From the NCBI GenBank assembly GCA_019416395.1, contig DXXH01000016.1, forward strand, positions 1 through 10,098: a stretch of DNA of 10,098 bases, read 5' to 3'. The notes beneath the pieces are model-generated. The model made no database searches. It worked only from the letters and a program-made list of their open reading frames with translations, and was not told the DNA's origin. A program made the position numbers and the translations under genes. Source of the stretch: Clostridiales bacterium (GTDB lineage: Bacteria > Bacillota > Clostridia > Oscillospirales > Acutalibacteraceae). This document shows positions 7,213 to 10,098 of this stretch, piece by piece (within the stretch, counting starts at the first letter, position 1; the number at the start of each line of letters is the position of its first letter).

Positions 7213-8049
7213 ATGAAAATCGCTGTTGTACCCAATTTGACAAAAGAGGCCGCCCAAGCATGCACCGATGAAGTGCTGAAAATCTTAGAAGGGTGCGGTT
7301 GTGAAACTGTCCTCAAAACAGATCTGTTTACCGCCCATGGTATGTATCAGGAACGGGTAGAGGAGTCCTTGATTTCCTGTGATCTGTTCATCGCTATCGG
7401 CGGAGACGGTACCATCATTCACACCGCTAAGCTAGCGGCTTCCATGGACAAACCAATCTTGGGTGTAAATGCCGGTACTTTAGGCTTTACCGCCGGAGTG
7501 GAACGCCATGAGCTTTCCCTTTTGGCAAACCTGGTAAAAGGGGAGTATTTGGAAGAACGCCGGCTAATGCTGGGAGTAGAACTTTCGTCCGGCGGTCAGT
7601 GCCAGCATTTCTATGCTTTGAACGACGCAGTTCTTTCCGGTGAACCTGCGAAAATCATCGATTATCAAATGGTTTTAGGTCACCGTTCTTACCGATACAG
7701 AGCGGACGGCTTTATTGTGGCTACTCCCACCGGGTCCACTGCCTACTCTCTTTCCGCAGGTGGACCGGTCATAGAACCCAATATGGATTGCCTGGTATAT
7801 ACCCCCATTTGTCCCCATTCCTTATTTAACCGGAGTGTGATTTTTGGAGCGGAGTCCCAGCTTTTAGTGAACATACCGGAGAATATCGGAAAGCTGTATC
7901 TTTCCGTAGACGGGGAAACTCCGTTGGAAGTGTTTACCAAGGATTGTTTACGATTTTTTCCGTCGGACCGGTTCGCCAGATTTATCCGTTTGGGCGGTTA
8001 TGATTTTTACGACATTCTCAATCAGAAAATCATCGAAACACGGCAATGA
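7213..8049 (+). CDS. nadK: NAD kinase
   Basis: 278 residues, typical of bacterial NadK (PpnK). It phosphorylates NAD+ at the 2' hydroxyl of the adenosine ribose to give NADP+, using ATP or polyphosphate. The diagnostic GGDG is at 63-66 (AIGGDGTIIHTAK), followed by GVNAGTLGFTAGVE at 84-97, ALNDAVLSG at 135-143 (N137, D138 in the NAD site) and the conserved block ADGFIVATPTGSTAYSLSAGGP at 164-185. AAGGGA at 7201-7206 lies 6 bases before the ATG. It starts 24 bases after tlyA. The position between tlyA and argR is a common clostridial order, while in Bacillus subtilis nadK is elsewhere. Its product NADP+ is the cofactor used by FolD upstream, though proximity alone does not prove joint regulation. 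Confidence 0.97.
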   Translation: MKIAVVPNLTKEAAQACTDEVLKILEGCGCETVLKTDLFTAHGMYQERVEESLISCDLFIAIGGDGTIIHTAKLAASMDKPILGVNAGTLGFTAGVERHELSLLANLVKGEYLEERRLMLGVELSSGGQCQHFYALNDAVLSGEPAKIIDYQMVLGHRSYRYRADGFIVATPTGSTAYSLSAGGPVIEPNMDCLVYTPICPHSLFNRSVIFGAESQLLVNIPENIGKLYLSVDGETPLEVFTKDCLRFFPSDRFARFIRLGGYDFYDILNQKIIETRQ

Positions 8050-8113
8050 CTGTGTTTGTATCCATAGGCAATGAAAAAACGGCGTATTCGCCAGAAAGGA
8101 TTGGTTCTCACCA

Positions 8114-8566
8114 ATGAAAACTCGAAGGCACGCGAAAATTCTGGAATTGATTAAAGAATACGACATTGATACCCAAGATGAGCTTCTCCGCTACTTGCGG
8201 GAAAGTGGTTTTGATGTGACCCAGGCCACTGTGTCCCGGGATATCAAGGAACTGCGCCTGGTGAAAACACTTTCCCGTACAGGAAAATACCGCTATTCCA
8301 CTGGCAGTGAAAATATCAGCGATATGTCCTCTAAATTCTATTCCTTTTTCGCTGACTCTGTTCTCTCTGTGGAAGCAGCTCAAAATATGCTGGTAATCCG
8401 CTGCATGACCGGAATGGCACAAGCAGTATGCGCCTCTATGGACTCCATGCACTGGCCCGGTTTTGTGGGGACTTTGGCAGGAGAGGATACCATTTTCATC
8501 GTCTGCCGTACAGACGCAGACGCCCTGGAAACACAGGAAGAATTCCGGAAGCTGATCAATAGGTGA
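8114..8566 (+). CDS. argR: Arginine repressor (ArgR/AhrC family)
   Basis: 150 residues, the standard length. The N-terminal winged helix-turn-helix begins RRHAKILELI at 4-13 and contains the recognition helix TQATVSRDIKELRLVK at 36-51. The C-terminal domain, for hexamer formation and arginine binding, has GTLAGEDTIFIVCR at 119-132, matching the family GT(I/L)AG(D/E)DT loop. ArgR binds ARG boxes when loaded with arginine and represses biosynthesis (in Bacillus it also activates catabolism). No arginine genes lie in this window, so targets are elsewhere; the place just before recN is the conserved Bacillota arrangement. The best ribosome site, AAAGGA at 8095-8100, is 13 bases from the ATG, longer than ideal, but no in-frame start exists nearer to it, and the protein begins exactly where homologues do. 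I see no good palindromic ARG box in the 64-base gap upstream, so autoregulation is not supported. Confidence 0.96.
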   Translation: MKTRRHAKILELIKEYDIDTQDELLRYLRESGFDVTQATVSRDIKELRLVKTLSRTGKYRYSTGSENISDMSSKFYSFFADSVLSVEAAQNMLVIRCMTGMAQAVCASMDSMHWPGFVGTLAGEDTIFIVCRTDADALETQEEFRKLINR

Positions 8567-8570
8567 AGAA

Positions 8571-10070
8571 ATGCTTGCACAATTATTCATTCACAATATC
8601 GCCGTTATCGAGAAGGCGTCCATTGACCTGGACCAGGGATTCACGGTTTTGACCGGTGAGACTGGCGCAGGAAAATCGATGATTATCGACGCTATCCATG
8701 CTGTTTTGGGAGAGCGGACTTCCAAAGAGCTGGTACGTACCGGCGCCAGCAGCGCTTCTGTTTCGGCGTTATTTACCGGTCTTGATGAGGAGATACTGGA
8801 ACTGCTGAACCAGTTGTCCATACCTCGGGAAGAAGACGGCTCTGTGCTGATCCAGCGGGATATCCGGTTGGAAGGCCGTTCTCCATGTAAAATAAACGGG
8901 GCTCCGGCCACAGTCTCCATGCTAAAGCAACTGGGGCCAAAACTCATCACCATTCATGGCCAGCATGAAAGCTATGAACTGTTGTCTCCGGAGATCCACA
9001 TGACCTATCTGGACAGTTTTGGTGGCTTGGAATCTCTTCTGTCCGAATATCAGACCGCCTATCACAGTTTGCGGGAAACCCAGCGTCAATTGGAAGCTTT
9101 GCAAACAGATGAAGGGGAAAAGGCACGGCTTTCCGATCTTCTCCACTATCAGATTGATGAAATCGAAGGGGCAAATGTGCGGGAAGGAGAGCGGGAAGAG
9201 CTGGAATCCCAGCGGGACGTAATCCGCAACAGCGAAAAAATCGCCAGCGCCTTGGAGCTTCTCCGGGAATTGCTTTCCGGGGACGAAGAACGTGAAGGGT
9301 TGCTGTCCGGGCTTTCCCAGGCGTCCTCAGAAGCGGAACGGGTGGCGGCTTTTCTTCCGGAATTGGAAGAAGCCTCTCAAAAGCTTCGGGAAGCCGGCTA
9401 TCTGGTGGAAGATGCAGACGTCATCTTGCGGAATACCGCTGTGGATTTCAACCCGGAGTTGCTGGAATCCATTGAGGAACGGTTGGATCTGCTCTACAAA
9501 CTGGGGCTGAAATACGGCGGCAGTGAGGATAAAATTCTATCCTTTTTAGAGGACTGCCGTGAAAGACTGCACCAAATCGAATTTTCCGACGAGGAGCGGG
9601 AACGGTTGGAGTCCTTGTATGAAGAGGAAAAACATCGTGCTATCGCGTTGGCAAAGCAGCTTTCAGAAAAGCGCAAGGCTGTATCCGCCCAGTTTATCCG
9701 TCAAGTCAAGGAAGAGCTTGCCTTTTTGAATATGCCCGGGATTGAGTTTGAAACGGAAATACAACGTGTTCCGTTGTATTCCATGGGGTGCGACCGGATT
9801 CAATTTCTTGTTTCCGCAAACAAAGGCGAGCCACCCAAACCCATGTCCAAGATCGCTTCTGGCGGTGAACTGTCCCGTATTATGCTGGCGATCAAGACTG
9901 TGCTTTCTGGGAAAGATAAAGTGGATACCTTGATTTTTGACGAGGTAGACACAGGGATCAGTGGTGCGGCAGCCAATAAGGTAGGACAGAAGCTCAAACA
10001 AGTCTCTCGTGACCGGCAAGTGCTGTGCATTACCCATCAGGCACAAATTGCGGCTTTGGCTGACCACCAC
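8571..10070 (+). CDS. recN: DNA repair protein RecN, 3'-truncated by contig end
   Basis: Exactly 500 genomic codons of an SMC-like ATPase that acts at double-strand breaks and in RecA-dependent recombination. Walker A is GETGAGKS at 29-36 (K35); a coiled-coil middle region rich in E, L, K and R spans about 155-370; the ABC signature SGGELSR is at 430-436; Walker B LIFDEVDTG at 454-462 (D457, E458); the H-loop histidine is H489 in CITHQAQIAA. Known RecN proteins have about 550-575 residues, so the last 60 or so are missing. The frame appears to continue to a TGA at 10089-10091, but bases from 10071 are sequencing adapter: the last six residues (LSLIHI) and the stop are not real. The gene starts 4 bases after argR, with AGGTGAAG at 8561-8568 overlapping the argR stop as ribosome site. 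No Gram-positive LexA box was seen by eye upstream. Confidence 0.95.
9755..9782 (+). repeat. Inverted repeat / potential hairpin inside recN
   Basis: Left arm GGAAATACAACG (9755-9766) and right arm CGTTGTATTCC (9772-9782) pair over 11 base pairs with one bulged A, around the loop TGTTC. It lies wholly in coding sequence between the coiled coil and the ABC signature. There is no T-run after it, so it is not an intrinsic terminator. It may be chance. Confidence 0.5.
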
Positions 10071-10098
10071 CTGTCTCTTATACACATCTGACGCTGCC
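10071..10098. other. Nextera (Tn5 transposase) sequencing adapter, untrimmed
   Basis: The 19 bases CTGTCTCTTATACACATCT at 10071-10089 are the Tn5 mosaic end, and GACGCTGCC at 10090-10098 is the start of the Nextera read-1 adapter arm in reverse complement. The match is uninterrupted over 28 bases and reaches the very end of the sequence. It is library construction residue, not chromosomal DNA and not a biological transposon. Everything translated across it (LSLIHI on the + strand, MYKRQ on the - strand) is artefact. Confidence 0.98.

Noticed and set aside
6598..7257. Antisense open frame of 219 codons over tlyA and the tlyA-nadK gap
   Set aside because: The + strand carries the full K-D-K-E methyltransferase; the opposite-strand text has no domain pattern, no ribosome site I could see and crosses a gene boundary.
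8081..8092. Small inverted repeat GGCG-TATT-CGCC before argR, considered as a terminator
   Set aside because: The stem is only four base pairs and no T-run follows, so it cannot be supported as a terminator or operator.
8579..8597. ARG-box-like text with two ATTCA half sites just after the recN start
   Set aside because: The half sites are in direct, overlapping order rather than the palindrome ArgR needs, and the bases encode the conserved RecN N-terminus.
1..10070. Search by eye for CRISPR arrays, tRNA/rRNA genes, insertion sequences, toxin-antitoxin or defence genes
   Set aside because: Nothing seen. Coding sequence fills nearly all the window, and the longest gap is 64 bases.
9663..10085. 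Antisense frame starting MYKRQ at the right edge
   Set aside because: Its start codon and first residues come from the Nextera adapter, and the rest is antisense to recN.
10071..10089. Tn5 mosaic end considered as a real transposon end
   Set aside because: It is the engineered 19-base mosaic end followed directly by the Nextera primer arm, at the contig edge, with no transposase nearby.

Overview
This window is a stretch of conserved housekeeping genes, all on the + strand and tightly packed, from a low-to-mid GC Gram-positive bacterium (roughly half G+C by eye). The order M16 peptidase pair - lgt - folD - dxs - tlyA - nadK - argR - recN, with nadK between tlyA and argR and AGGAGG-type ribosome binding sites, points to Bacillota, class Clostridia. 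An Oscillospirales/Ruminococcaceae-like gut anaerobe is my best guess. That placement rests on gene order and protein style, not on a database match.

Layout: positions 1-2461 hold two M16-family peptidase-like genes of the YmfF/YmfH type. The first is cut by the window's left edge and lacks the zinc motif; the second carries HYLEH. Then come lgt (lipoprotein diacylglyceryl transferase, with an unusual acidic tail of about 95 residues), folD (one-carbon folate metabolism), dxs (first step of the MEP isoprenoid pathway), a TlyA-family S4/FtsJ rRNA 2'-O-methyltransferase, nadK (NAD kinase), argR (arginine repressor) and recN (SMC-like double-strand break repair protein). Gaps between genes run from a 17-base overlap to 64 bases. 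I see no convincing internal terminator or promoter, so most of the block probably reads as one or a few long transcripts. Functionally it is a mixed housekeeping cluster; the folD/dxs/tlyA/argR/recN core is an old conserved neighbourhood in Bacillota. The xseA-xseB-ispA trio that usually sits between folD and dxs is absent.

The most important observation concerns data quality. The last 28 bases (10071-10098) are a Nextera/Tn5 transposase adapter, not genome. The contig therefore ends inside recN, and the final six residues and stop codon of the apparent recN reading frame are artefacts. I found no mobile element, CRISPR array, RNA gene or defence system. I do not think the window holds a previously undescribed system; the other findings are modest.
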